Positions 32,221 through 44,004 of a DNA stretch of 64,000 bases are shown piece after piece. The notes under the pieces were generated by a model that was given only the letters and a program-made list of their open reading frames with translations, was not told the origin of the DNA and did not search any database. Position 1 is the stretch's first letter, and each line of letters begins with the position of its first letter. The stretch is from Meghimatium bilineatum (taxonomy: Eukaryota; Mollusca; Gastropoda; Stylommatophora; Philomycidae): assembly GCA_034231615.1 (NCBI GenBank), contig CM067311.1, positions 16,673,199-16,737,198 on the forward strand. Reading direction: 5' to 3'. Both the position numbers and the translations under genes were made by a program.

Positions 32221-32542
32221 TGTCATGACGTATTAAGGTGAGACTGGCTGGAGGCTTTTGGACCGATTCTGTGAACAAATGTACAAAAACCATCTGGGTT
32301 CTCATATTGACGACCACTTTAATGACACCGGTGTTTAGGGCGTCAAGGACATTCAAGTGACGACCATTAAGTCATGATTCTCTGACGACCGGATTCGTCA
32401 CGCGCTTGGACCCGCGTTATATATCAATATATATCAGTATATATATTGATTTGGCACTCTTAAACCTTTCGGGATCAATAAACGCCAGTCGTATAAATGG
32501 TATAATGTTGTTCCAGAATTTCTCTGTTTGTGTCGTTTAACA
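32221..32542 (+). mobile_element. LTR-like repeat, copy 2
   Basis: Starts TGTCATGACG and ends TGTGTCGTTTAACA, homologous to 5365-5711 over its right two thirds. GATCAATAAACGCCAGTCG contains an AATAAA signal 68 bases before the end, and CGTTATATATC could be a TATA-like box. These features fit an LTR of an unassigned retroelement. Confidence 0.45.
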
Positions 32543-32548
32543 TGTATG

Positions 32549-32648
32549 CTTTCCATTCTCTGGACTGCATCCTGCTGGAGATCTAGTAGTACTGCTACAG
32601 GAGAGATCCAACAGGAGTTTGAGAATGAACGCTGAAGAAGAAGAATAT
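32549..32648 (+). mobile_element. 5'-truncated S1 SINE
   Basis: Begins at TTTCCATTCTCTGGACTGC and ends GAACGCTGAAGAAGAAGAAT. 5' truncation is typical of LINE-mediated copying. Confidence 0.75.
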
Positions 32649-32794
32649 GTATGCGACCACGCTGCGCTCAATCTTTGTTTACGTTGTTTTTTCTCTGACG
32701 TAGTTTCAACCCTAACTAATTATATCCACATTACATTTAGCTATGCGATATGAATGTAAACCGTTCTTTTTTATATTGTGTATGTAGTCTAGGT

Positions 32795-33000
32795 GTGGCA
32801 CATGGCCGAGATGTTCAACGTTTGTGTTACACCCAGTGAGGTTTCAGAGTTCCATCCCCGGTAAGAACTAGGATATTTTTTTGTCTGTCGGAGTGTAAAT
32901 AAAAAAAACAACTCACCCTGAACATGACGTGGCGACAGTAAATCACTCGACTTTTAACACACAAGCAACACGAATACTCCCTGTAACTCACTAGGAAAAA
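32795..33000 (+). mobile_element. tRNA-derived SINE
   Basis: A box TGGCCGAGATG and B box AGAGTTCCATCCC are about 44 bases apart. Downstream is a SINE-like body with an A-rich stretch. No complete cloverleaf. Confidence 0.5.
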
Positions 33001-33025
33001 TATAGCATGACAGTTTCTTTTTTGT

Positions 33026-33075
33026 AATCTTGATAAAGACTTGTGATCGAAACGTCGATTTGTGTGTTTATATGT
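33026..33075 (+). other. hammerhead-like / Penelope-repeat-like motif
   Basis: CTTGATAAAGACTTGTGATC followed by GAAACGTCGATT. It resembles the copies at 7735 and 36335. The conserved G of CTGATGA is changed, so catalytic activity is unlikely for this copy. Confidence 0.3.
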
Positions 33076-33239
33076 GTGTTTCCAGTTATTAGTAAAACTT
33101 CATTACCCGTTCCAAGCTTTATCTGCGATATAATCAAATTGGACTCACGACCGCGGTTGAAGTGTGTATCTCACCACAAGGGGTACAGAATAATGACCAA
33201 TGCCTGCAGTAAGCATGATAACCGTCGTTAAATAGCAAG

Positions 33240-33740
33240 TCCCCAATGACTGAATTAACTTTATTGATTTAAGCACGACCTTACACATTTAAGATGATAT
33301 ACCCAAGGAATTAAACAATTGGACAGTCCATGAAGGGTCCACTATTGTAACCGGTAACACCGGTCCTTCTGAGTACGAGTTGTCTCTCTTGTTATTTCAA
33401 TAGTCCTGGTTGGAAATTGTTTAACCTTCCACGCATTTAACTACTGACCAAGGATATTTTAGAGTGCTTCAATAGGAAGCACTTCGTGAGTGCTGCTCAG
33501 AGAAGGAGCACAGAGTATGTAGTTAACGAGGCAAACCCTGACATAAATTTTAGTATAACTCTGAATTTGGACTTCGTTGGGGCTAGACGTGCACGGACAA
33601 AGTAAGGAAATTAAAGATAAGGAATTTAGCAGTTGAAGGGAGAAAATAATTCAATTTCACATCATTCACCCCAAGGTACTCCTGTAGACTGACTGTATGA
33701 TGATGTTCCTTCGTCGTAATCTACGATGACCAAAACTCAA
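33240..33740. other. unassigned sequence
   Basis: No motif recognised. It ends at an (AAT)n stretch (33743-33761). Confidence 0.3.
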
Positions 33741-33834
33741 CCATAATAATAATAATAATAAGTAATAAAAATAATAAAAGTTAATAGTGCGTTTTTAAAT
33801 GACTAACAAGTCCAATGCGCGCACACAATGTTCT

Positions 33835-34862
33835 TCTACTGAACTGACAACTGTAGAGGGTGTCTGTGGGACGTTGAGATATTTATTTCTTTTCTACGTG
33901 CCCGCTTCTGTCTTGCAGTATCTTGCCTGGTCTCTTCCACCGCTAGTGCGCCCGTTCTAAGGCTGTTCTATCATGAGCGAGGCTCTCCCAAGAGCCTACG
34001 TCAATTTTAAGATGTTTTAGTAATGACTTGCGCGTGCGTTTTTTGAAGCGTTTTTCTGTCCACCAGTTTCACATTCCTGCCTAGAGTGTTCCATAATATA
34101 TTTGTTTTGGCAGATGCAAGTCCTCCATACGCACAAGATGACCTGCCCAGTGTGCTTGAACCTTCATAAGTAATGTGTAGATGCTTATTAGGGTTGATTT
34201 TTCCTAGACCTAAGTCTGGTACTTTGTTCCACCAATGGATGTTTAGTAATTTATGTAGCAGGTAAGATGGAAATGATTTAATTTTCTTGCATGTCTAGCA
34301 TACACTGTCCACGTTTCACAAGCGTATAGTAGGGTTGGTATAACAGCCGCATGATATACTTACAGTTTGGTGGCTGTTCTTATACTTCTTCTGTCCCATA
34401 CAGTGTTGCGGATTCTACCAAATACAGCACTAGCGTTTGCCAGTCAATTGTTAATTTCCACATCAATGTGGACATCCTGAGAAAGAGTGCTTCCAAGGTA
34501 AGTAAACCTGCAGTTTTTCCTGAGTGACGATGATGGAAGTAGCAGTATGTTGACTATTTGATGTTGTTTGGTGCATGACTTCTGTTAGTTTGGTGTTAAT
34601 AGCGAGACCAAAGTTGTTGCAGGCCTGTGAGAAGCGGTCAATGGTGTTCTGCATGTTTACGACAGTCAGCATACAATGCACAGTCGTCAGCATAAAGTAA
34701 TTCCCTAATAGTGCTACATTTAGTTTCCGTGTTTGATTTTAGACGACGTAAATTGAAAATACCACCATCTGTTCTGTAATTGATCATTATACCAGCTGTT
34801 TCATTACTACGGTGTGCATCCGTTAGCATGGCTGTAAATAACAGTGTGATAGTATCTGGTTG
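33835..34862 (-). pseudogene. LINE reverse-transcriptase 3' half (family F), 1.03 kb
   Basis: On the minus strand: TLLFTAMLTDAH, IRELLYADDCALYADC with the intact YADD catalytic box, FSQACNNFGLAINTKLTEVM, a YLGSTLSQDVHIDVEI-like segment, TATKL-VYHAAVIPTLLYAC with ETW, RHARKLNHFHL, and the terminal part ALAVEETRQDTARQKRARRK. This is the complete order from the catalytic core to the C terminus, with several frameshifts. It is 5'-truncated just upstream of the LF...ML motif. Confidence 0.88.
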
Positions 34863-35017
34863 CGGAACCCTTCACAGGCAGGGGGCTTCACAGTAAGAAG
34901 TGAGAACCCTTCACAGATAGCAAGAGATGGACGGGGAAATGCAACACATTGAATGTTTTGCTCTTGTGTAAATGTTGGTACAAATACTTTAAATTGCAGA
35001 CGAGTTGTTCGCGCACA

Positions 35018-35950
35018 TGTCAGACAGAAAGTCTGAGACAAGCTAGTACGCTTTAGCTAAAGGCAATATTATTTATCACAAGTCTGCATCTTACGCACTC
35101 GGACACGGGAGGCAGACGACGCCACTATACCATACCTCTGGAAGGACAATGGGATGTTTGGACTAGGTTAAGACGAGTGTCTACAAACTCACACAGTCCG
35201 TCTGAACTCGTGGATACTCACAACAACCAGACAATGGAATTGGCAAGAGTATTATGTTGCGTAACGCCATAGGCATAGCCTCTTACCAGAGAGGAACATC
35301 TAACGTTACGCATGGTTTAATAAACGCGTAGAGGAGTTTGACAGGTCATAATGTAGAGGCGGAGTCAGAAGCAGTGAGGTGCGGACGAGAAGAGAAGTTG
35401 ATAGGTGGGGAGTAAGAAGAAGGGTGGAGTTGAGGACCTCACCGGAGCACACAAAAAGGGAGAGCCCCGACACGGTCTTGAGGGAGAGTGTCCCACAGAG
35501 TCCCCGGAGACAGTCCAGAGAGTCAGTACTTGTCTCCCCGGAGAGACAAGTCCTAGTTAGTTTGGCAACAGTCACAGAGTCAGATAGTCGGTATACGCTC
35601 TAAGACAGCTTAGAACCCGAGTTAAGCAATTCCTGAACGTGTTAGCGTAAATTGTAATCTGAGATGATTATATTGTTGCCCAGTGGCAGATAATTTTGGA
35701 TTAGTCAGCAGAGTTGAGGACGAACTCGAATGACTAGATTGTGCCTTGTGTTTATTTGCCTCTCTCATGAGTATGATGCTATTAATTGATGTATATCAAC
35801 TTGTGTAAATAAACCTCATATTCTTGTGAAGGAGTGCTTTGGTTAACTGATTGATGTCGAGCAGTATTTCACAGATTTAGACCTGGTCACAGCACCAGTA
35901 TTCCAGTAAGTCCTAAAAGGCATTTTCTTCCGTCGCAAATTATTGTGACA
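35018..35950 (+). mobile_element. possible solo LTR
   Basis: Begins TGTCAGACAG and ends ATTATTGTGACA, so the ends are TGTCA and TGACA, a 5-bp inverted repeat. An AATAAACC signal lies about 140 bases before the end, after a GT-rich region. The inner 35340-35600 segment is purine-rich and open on both strands. No target-site duplication was found, so the boundaries are tentative. Confidence 0.3.
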
Positions 35951-36317
35951 CTGCAGATCTTCTCTCTGTCACACTAGTCTGTCCATGACAGACAGTCAAT
36001 CATATGTTTCAGTAACAAGTTGTTTCTGTCACGCATAAGGGCAGACATGTTACTGTTACAACAGGTTAAACAGAGTAGATGCCAGCAACTTGACTGATTG
36101 TACATGGGTATCGGCAGGAGTAGTTTAGCATGCATGTAGTGTTGGTTCCAAGTATCTTATACTCAGGATACCAATCCAAGGCAGAAACATTATGAAAGAA
36201 TTGCTGGAAAATGTGTATAGGTACAATTGTTACCAGTATTTGTAAAGGAAACATACCGGCAACGAGACACTGCGACAGACAACGTTTCTACTAAAAGCTG
36301 CAGTATATTTCTTGTAA

Positions 36318-36375
36318 CTTTCGTTGTCCTTCGTCTTGATGAAGGCTTTTAGTCGAAAAGTCGACATCCCTATGT
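36318..36375 (+). other. hammerhead-like / Penelope-repeat-like motif
   Basis: CTTCGTCTTGATGAAGGCTT, TTAGTC, GAAAAGTCGACATCC. It has TGATGA, a short GGC/GTC stem and GAAA in the right order. The position equivalent to C3 of the hammerhead core is T here. Confidence 0.35.
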
Positions 36376-36743
36376 CTCGAACTAGTATATTTCATTTACA
36401 AATATTGGTAATACTTGTAACTATTTCCGTTCATTTTTACATTTGTTTTATTACCTCGGCCCCCGAATTTCCAGTTTCCCGACACTACATTTTCATCTCT
36501 GGAGAATGTCTATGCTATATGGGTTAGGAGATTGTAACTCGTGTATTGATATTTTTTTTATTACGGATATCAAGTTGAGTTGTTTTATTGAGAGCCCGAG
36601 CCAGCTGTTCTGATAAATTGTATGCTAATACCACATACCATTCTACGATATATGGCAGTGGTGGACAAACAAAAAGGCTAGCGGGCCAAATCCGTTTATA
36701 TATCTTTGGCTTCGTCAATTTCAGTAAATATATTTCTCTATTT

Positions 36744-37328
36744 TTGGCATGCGACTCCAACCAACTGGAAATCTAGTGGGAACATTGTATTTTTGGCATG
36801 CGACTCCAACCAACTGGAAATCTAGTGGGAACATTGTATTTTTGGCATGCGATTCCAACCAACTGGAAATCTAGTGGGAACATTGTATTTTTGGCATGCA
36901 ATTCCAACCAACTGGAAATCTAGTGGGAACATTGTATTTTTGGCATGCGACTCCAACCAACTGAAAATCTAGTGGGAACATTGTATTTTTGGCATGCGAC
37001 TCCAACCAACTGGAAATCTAGTGGGGACATTGTATTTGTGGCATGCGATTCCAACCAACTGGAAATCTAGTGGGAACATTGTATTTTTGGCATGCGATTC
37101 CAACCAACTGAAAATCTAGTGGGAACATTGTATTTTTGGCATTCGATTCCAACCAACTGGAAATCTAGTGGGAACATTGTATTTTTGGCATGCGACTCCA
37201 ACCAACTGAAAATCTAGTGGGAATATTGTATTTTTGGCATGCGATTCCAACCAACTGGAATATTCTAGTGGGAATATTGTATTTTTGGCATGCGATTCCA
37301 ACCAACTGGAAATCTAGTGGGAACATGT
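36744..37328 (+). repeat. 49-bp minisatellite, twelve copies
   Basis: Units TTTTGGCATGCGACTCCAAC plus CAACTGGAAATCTAGTGGGA plus ACATTGTAT. The site GGCATGCG[AG][CT]TCC varies between two forms (CGACTCC and CGATTCC), which alternate in runs. Confidence 0.95.
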
Positions 37329-37440
37329 ATTTTCTTGATATAAAAGAGATTCGGTGGACGTTAGAGAACTTCTTTAAAATAATCTTGCTATATTGTTCCT
37401 AGAAATTCGAGGAATAATGGCATAATGTACTCATAGGTCA

Positions 37441-37604
37441 CCACCAAAGACGGATATGTCGGACCATTGACGCAAATAAAACTGCGACACAGCGCAATTC
37501 TATTCTCTGGACTACATCCTGCTGAAAATATAGTAGGATTATGGTCCTGCTACAAGAGAGATCCCGCGAGAGTTTTTGAATAAACGTTGAAGAATAAGAA
37601 GTCT
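37441..37604 (+). mobile_element. S1 SINE with target-site duplication
   Basis: 164 bp, flanked by TCATAGGTCA (37431-37440) and TCATAGATCA (37605-37614), a 10-bp duplication with one mismatch. Contains CGCAAATAAAACTGCGACAC and CTCTGGACTACATCCTGCTG. Confidence 0.85.
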
Positions 37605-37955
37605 TCATAGATCAAAAACTGAAGCTTGATCAGAATATTTGATGTAGTTGCATTTGTGAACTCTAAATAATCAAATCACATACACACACGCGTACACGCA
37701 TACACGCACACACACAAACAAATATTCAGCCTGTCGGCTGTCCTCTATTCATAATGTCATCTATGAGAGCTGTGGAGGCTGTGACGAGATAGTCAACATT
37801 GTCTTAACGAGAAGTAGAAGAGAGAACTCCATCTTAAGAAACGACTTGTCGCTTAGTCGCAACAGCGTTAAGTACTAAAGTAGGATTACTGATAATGAAA
37901 AATAGAGGAACCTAAGTAGACACGACAAAAGTATTTCTGACGCAACCATGTAGAG

Positions 37956-38169
37956 CAGTGTTTCCCAACCTTTTATTTACTATGTCCCACCGAAATCTTT
38001 CTACAGTCTGATGCTCCCCCTATGTAACATATATATATATTGTGTTATATTAAAAATTGACTTATTACTAAATAAAGCCTAATTACAACTTGTTCGAATT
38101 TCCCCCTGAACAATCAAATTGCCCGCTCCTCCATTCTGTGGGGCGTGGTCCCCACGTTGGAACATACTG
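37956..38169. mobile_element. hAT-like MITE 1
   Basis: Left end CAGTGTTTCCCAACC; the right end read in reverse complement is CAGTATGTTCCAACGTG. The flanks ATGTAGAG and TTGTAGAA match in six of eight positions, compatible with an old 8-bp duplication. Its right flank is also the left flank of the next element. Confidence 0.6.
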
Positions 38170-38177
38170 TTGTAGAA

Positions 38178-38839
38178 CATATGTTCCCAAACTTTTTTTG
38201 TACCACCTCGCACTTTGCACGACATAAATGTTGTATACCCCCAAATGATATCAGTTTTCCGTGTTCAGTTTGATATTTTCCACGTAAATATCAGGTAATG
38301 ACACATTACTGTTTATGTTGTGAAATTATTGAAAATATTTGTGGCCAATATGTACTTCATCTTGAACACATTTATTGCTATACCGATTTTGATAAAACAT
38401 AACCCATATGTAAAGATTGTAAAGTGTTTGCTCGAAAAACAATATATCCCCGAAGACGGATGTGGCGGCCCATTGACGCAAATAAAATGGCAGCACAATA
38501 CATTTACATTCTCTGGACTACATACTACTGGAAATTTAGTAGGACCATTGTTCTGAGAAATCCAGCGGAAATTTGAGAATGGACGCTGAAGAGAACGAAG
38601 ACGAAGGCTAATATTATGCATGCATAGTATCATATAGTGGTATAAATATGGACATTCGGAACACATATTCAGAAATTGTATTACGTTAGTTAGAATCTTA
38701 TTGTTACAAAAAATATCGCAAAATCATGAAAATAATGAATGTTTGAATATATATTATTACTTTCTTCTATAAGGAGCCACGACACATGAACCCCCGTGGG
38801 AGAGGGGGGAGGCGGTAACGCCCACTTTGGGAACCTATG
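38178..38839. mobile_element. hAT-like MITE 2 with nested S1 SINE
   Basis: Left end CATATGTTCCCAAACTT; the right end in reverse complement is CATAGGTTCCCAAAGTG. Right flank ATGGAGAG resembles the left flank TTGTAGAA in five of eight positions. An S1 SINE sits inside. Confidence 0.55.
38446..38605 (+). mobile_element. S1 SINE nested in MITE 2
   Basis: CCGAAGACGGATGTGGCGGC to GAATGGACGCTGAAGAGAAC, in S1 order, with a short deletion near GTTCTGAGAAATCC. No clean duplication. Confidence 0.75.
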
Positions 38840-40160
38840 ATGGAGAGGATGTTCCGCCGAGAGCTCTTATCTTTTCATATCATGGAGATTTCCTATATCA
38901 GGAGATGAATTTATGACTCTTACTTCCCCTTGAGATTGAAGAACTCTCTTGAATTTTTATTACCAGTGACTAAATAAAAAAACCAGTGACTAGTACTGGG
39001 TTATTGTGCAACTTCTGATAGTCATTTTACAGTTTCTCTGTTGATCATTACGTTTTGATTTATTTTAGAAGAAAGAATACGTACCACATATAACATCCAA
39101 TTCTGTAGATAAGGTAAGGGTGGGTTGTAATATTAAAACTTCCCGCTTCCAATCTTCCAAACATATAATATTATCGTTAGCACAGTAAAAATTAGGGTAC
39201 CGCATTCGTTTTTAAATGTTTTCACACAAAAATTATTAGAGAATCCCCATTAAAATGTGGTGATTAGCTGTTTTTTACCATCCACCCCCGGGCTTTAGAG
39301 AAGTCGTTTCCACGTGAATGTAACCATTAAACGCAGCATAACAAATATGTAGGCCTATTAAGTCAGGCAACTAGCATAACATAGACAAACCACTACAATC
39401 CCGTAGTCGTAACCTTCGATAACAGTTACTATGTTGTTCCGACAAGCCAACGTTGTGCTTGAACTAGTTACGGGCACGGCGTGGGTGGGCGGAACAGCAA
39501 AGAAACCTGTCGCAAGGGCCAGAGTTGTGCCCTAATGTCGACGTCTGTTTCAGCGGCATTAGACTCGAAACACCATCGAGTCGGATGGCTGCTGGAACAG
39601 AGGGCGGAGCACTTATGGGAATGCCCCACGTGCTATGAGGCCAGTTTCTAATCAAGAATCAAGAAGACAAACTTCTCATGCAACAGAAAATCTTAGCATA
39701 TGACATGCAGTTATATTGAGGTTCTCTTCTTATAGAAGCTTCATAGCATGTCGTCTATACAATTATGCTTTTAATTTGTTGTTGTATTGTATTTCATGCT
39801 TTGTTATTTTTATATATGCAACGCACCTCTATGGTTGTTAGGGAGCCAAAAATATACTCGTTCAGCATTGGAGAGGGGGGAGACTGACTGCTCTGTTTTT
39901 CCTATGGCTAGACCCATCATAGAGGCACAATACCTCAGGACGTGACAATCCTCCTGTCTTGAACATTTGGTTGTATGCCTGGAGCCATAGAGAAAATCGG
40001 CATAACCAGTAGGTTAATTGGTAGCGAGGAATGAGCACAGTGAACCCTATCTTGGCTGCAGTGGCTCGGAACAGTGCATAAGTATAAACCTACCTCTCTG
40101 GTGTGGTGAAAATTATTTTCGTGCTCTGTTAGGGGTGGGTCGAAAATCCGCAGATTTCCA
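38840..40160. other. unassigned region
   Basis: No confident feature. A GC-richer patch at 39460-39650 (GGCACGGCGTGGGTGGGCGG and nearby) stands out, with no recognised coding content. Confidence 0.3.
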
Positions 40161-40164
40161 GCAC

Positions 40165-40240
40165 TATAACTGGGTCAAAGGGCATGAGCCCATGGACAGT
40201 TGGATCAGCAACCAACCACTAAAACAGCCATCAATCTAGA
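40165..40240 (+). repeat. unknown repeat with conserved reading frame, copy 2
   Basis: Reads NWVKGHEPMDSWISNQP, the same peptide as the copies at 12095 and 50430. Confidence 0.5.
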
Positions 40241-40826
40241 CGTATTAACGATTTCGCTGCAGTCATACCGGATACATTTACACGGTGAACCATAGAAATT
40301 GAACCCCATGAAATATCTTCAAAAAGAGAGCCAATAAATTGTATTATCGTTATATTCTTTTTTAGCACACCATAATGTTACAGATTATGACCGTCTTAAG
40401 TCAGTAATGATTTCAATTCAGTGATTAAAGCTTATCCTATGCATTCATTTTCAATGGCTGATTTGTAGGCATCATTGGGGATTTCCGCTTGACGCTGCGG
40501 AGTACTCTTCATTTAGTTGTACTCTCGACAGGCGATCTGCCGTTTTGTTGAGATGACGAAGTACGTGTGAAGTAACCCTGGTACAATGAAGTCTATCCTC
40601 TCAGCGTTTTTTAAAATACAGCTACATAACTCTGAATCTAACATATGGATTCGAGTCTTGAATAATAAATAGTTTACTAGAAAATTAGAGGAAAGAGATT
40701 CATTTTTATTGAAGAATGAGAAGAATAGTTAAAGGGTGCGGAAAGAGTTAAATGCGAGACGAGGATTCCTACTAATATCGTATAAAAATAAATTAAAGTA
40801 GGAAACATGAAGATAAATGCAAAATT

Positions 40827-40945
40827 CTTAAAACTGATGGGAATTAAACCAGGTCCGTTCTAGCGGGACCGAATCGTCTTGCAATTCAAATAAAAAGGTT
40901 TTCAGTTGATCAAGTATGGAAAACCTGTTTACTCGAGTTGGAAGG
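40827..40945 (+). mobile_element. S3 element, partial
   Basis: CTTAAAACTGATGGGAATTA, AGGTCCGTTCTAGCGGGACC and CAAGTATGGAAAACCTGTTT. The preceding 25 bases (AAAGTAGGAAACATGAAGAT) resemble the flank of the copy at 54636, so the true element may extend further left than the inverted repeat. Confidence 0.55.
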
Positions 40946-41384
40946 CGATGCGGTGCAGATCAGATAGAATGGAAATGATTCAATTCCCGCGAGCCTACTA
41001 ATATCGGAAAGGTATAATCTTTTTTTTTGTTCTTTTTTTTTTGTTGGTGGGGCACGTTATGATACAGGGTGGTGAGGAGAACATAGTTACAACAGACAAG
41101 ATTGAAGGCGAGAGTTCGATTACGGTAGCGTGATAAACCGTCCCTGTCGACAGCTATAGAAGGCCAAACTGCTAAACGTAAACAGGCCTTCATTCAAAAC
41201 TTTTTTTATTATTGTCCATTTTTGGCATTCATTGGCAGACATTCATTGGACACTATTTATATAATCGGAGTCGCCCGCCTTAAATAACCAAAACCCACCA
41301 ATTAACCTAACGGCAATAATTACAATCGGCCTTCTAGGTCATCAGTTCACATGTCGTGACCTGAGCCTGGTCGTTGATAAACTA

Positions 41385-41502
41385 TCGGATAATTAATCAT
41401 GGGGGCATGGCAAATAGAACAACTATCCTGAAACTAGAAACAGAGTGTTGTGGAGATCCATGATCACCTACACCAGCCGACACGGCAATTGATGATGATT
41501 AA
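41385..41502 (+). pseudogene. LINE 3' terminal scrap
   Basis: NRVLWRSMITYTSRHGN followed by the GATGATGATT tail: the last codons and tail of a LINE like family A. Confidence 0.6.
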
Positions 41503-42780
41503 ACTTCTATCATCATACATCATATTCCAAACATAGACTGTGTTGCCATGACAGTCTCGGCGTAGCACACCATTCAGTGCGGGCTCTCCGATACCGCTAT
41601 AGCTTAGCTACACTCAGCCAATGTTTCCAATCGTAAACTCTGGCGATATTGTTTACATAGACTTCAGTTCGGAGCGACGCTAATTTGCATGAACTTGTTG
41701 TTTTTTTCGGTTCGTCAGCTAAAACCTGTTTTCCAAATGTGGCACGAAATATGATTAGTGCTTTCATTTTAAGGATATTTTTTTCAATGAGGAACTTATT
41801 ATATTTATGACTACACACGAAATTTAAAAAAAAAACGAGTCGTTGAAATGGGAAAGTTTGTCACCCAAATTTGAATTTCACTTAAGACGCTCATAATCTG
41901 AACCAATCACTGTTCTCTTACTCAGCTTGCACAGCGTGTTTGTATTGTGTGGCTTACACTGTGTGGTTTGGCAGTTCTTGTTGCGGTGGTATCGTTGTGT
42001 TGTGTTAGTTTTCGCTTTACGTGGAACAAGGATGGCAACATGTATAGAGTGGAGTATAACTTCATACAATAACAATCTGTGAGTAAATATGTATATAATT
42101 TCTTTCAATAATATGAAGATTTGTCCCGTAGTGATGTAAAGGAAATCAAGATTTATATTTTTAGCTGTTGTGTGAATGTGATACCACTTGTGGTCACACG
42201 ATTGGAGATTATTATCCAATAGGAAGAGACGTGAAAGTTTTTTTCTGTTCTGAAACGCAGAAGAAAAGAATTTGCTTCGTACAGTTAATTATAATAAGAT
42301 TCATAACTCCTAGGGGTTGTCGTACTTGAGACAGCACACAACAAAAGCCACCACACAACTTTGTGTTCAACCATTCAGAAGAAGGTAAACAAAAATCATG
42401 TTAGTTGATGTCAATTCACGAATATCCTCCCACCATCGACTGTTCTTTGCAAAGTAGTTTTAGAATGGAGGTGAATCTCCATACATGTCAAAATCAAACT
42501 TATTTACGGCATTTGACATTTGCCAAGAGGTGTACTTGATAATCTGCAGGTTTATTTATTTACTGTCAGAAGAATATATTTGTCTTGTGTTCTAGGGCAT
42601 TAAAAAAAACCACAACAGCCCCCAAAAAATATATACTGGGTTGATAGCTATATCCTGAAGATAAGCTACTCTTTTTTTTATAGGGCATATATAATTCATT
42701 TTAACGAAAGTCTGTAGCACATATATTCAAAAGCCTCAATCTCTCTTTCCGTTTCTTCAATAAATTCTAGTTAACAAATT
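41503..42780. other. unassigned region
   Basis: Minus-strand frames at 41597-41818 and 41878-42219 (73 and 113 codons) have no recognised motif. Poly-A and poly-T runs are scattered. Confidence 0.3.
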
Positions 42781-42784
42781 GAGG

Positions 42785-43998
42785 ATATCCGTCATATAGT
42801 GGTTGACGCCATATATCTGTCATAGATGGGGTTGCCGTCATATATCTGTCATATAGTGGTTGACGTCATATATCTGTCATATAGTGGTTGCCGTCATATA
42901 GTGGTTGCCGTCATATATCTGTCATAGATGGGGTTGCCGTCATATATCTGTCATATAGTGGTTGACGTCATATATCTGTCATATAGAGGTTGCCGCCATA
43001 TATCCGTCATATAGTGGTTGCCGTCATATAGTAATTGCCGTCATATATCTGTCATATAGTGGTTGGCGTCATATATCTGTCATATAGTGGTTGCCGTCAT
43101 ATAGTGGTTGACGTCATATATCTGTCATAGATGGGGTTGCCGTCATATATCTGTCATATAGTGGTTGACGTCATATATCTGTCATATAGTGGTTGCCGCC
43201 ATATATCCGTCATATAGTGGTTGCCGTCATATAGTAATTGCCGTCATATATCTGTCATATAGTGGTTGGCGTCATATATCTGTCATATAGTGGTTGCCAT
43301 CATATATCTGTCATATAGTGGTTGGCGTCATATATCTGTCATATAGTGGTTGCCATCATATATCTGTCATATAGTGGTTGGCGTCATATATCTGTCATAT
43401 AGTGGTTGCCATCATATATCTGTCATATAGTGGTTGCCGTCATATATCTGTCATATAGTGGTTGCCGTCATATAGTGGTGGCCGTCATATAGTGGTTGCC
43501 GCCATATATTGGTTGCCGTCATATAGTGGTTCCGTCATATATTCGTTGCCGTCATATAGTGGTTGCCGTCATATATCTGTCATATAGTGGTTGCCGTCAT
43601 ATATTCTTTGCCGTCATATATTGGTTGCCGCCATATAGTGGTTGCCGTCATATAGTGGTTGCCGTCATATATTGGTTGCCGTCATATAGTGGTTGCCGTC
43701 ATATAGTGGTTGCCGTCATATAGTGGTTGCCGTCATATATTCGTTGCCGTCATATATTGGTTGCCGTCATATAGTGGTTGCCGTCATATAGTGGTTGCCG
43801 TCATATAGTGGTTACCGCCATATATCTGTCATATAGTGGTTGCCGTCATATAGTGGTTGCCGTCATATAGTGGTTACCGTCATATTTGTCATATAGTGGT
43901 TGCCGTCATATAGTGGTTGCCGTCATATAGTGGTGTCCGTCATATAGTGGTTACCATCATATTTCTGTCATATAGTGGTTGCCGTCATATAGTGGTTG
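42785..43998 (+). repeat. complex satellite: 17-bp and 28-bp units with 203-bp higher-order repeat
   Basis: Two interleaved units, GTTGCCGTCATATAGTG (17 bp) and the same with TATCTGTCATA inserted (28 bp), fill 1.2 kb. The marker GTCATAGATGGGGTTGCC recurs at 42921 and 43124, and the 203 bp between them is repeated almost exactly, giving a higher-order period. The right half simplifies to the 17-bp unit. Confidence 0.92.
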
Positions 43999-44004
43999 TT
44001 GAAG

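Noticed and set aside
35379-35603. 74-codon arginine/serine-rich frame
   Set aside because: Purine-rich DNA, open also on the other strand, inside a possible LTR; no domain.
41878-42219. 113-codon minus-strand frame
   Set aside because: No recognised motif, AT-rich, no supporting splice or conservation signal.
42785-43998. Frame within the CATATAGTGG satellite
   Set aside because: Low-complexity product of the satellite, no gene evidence.
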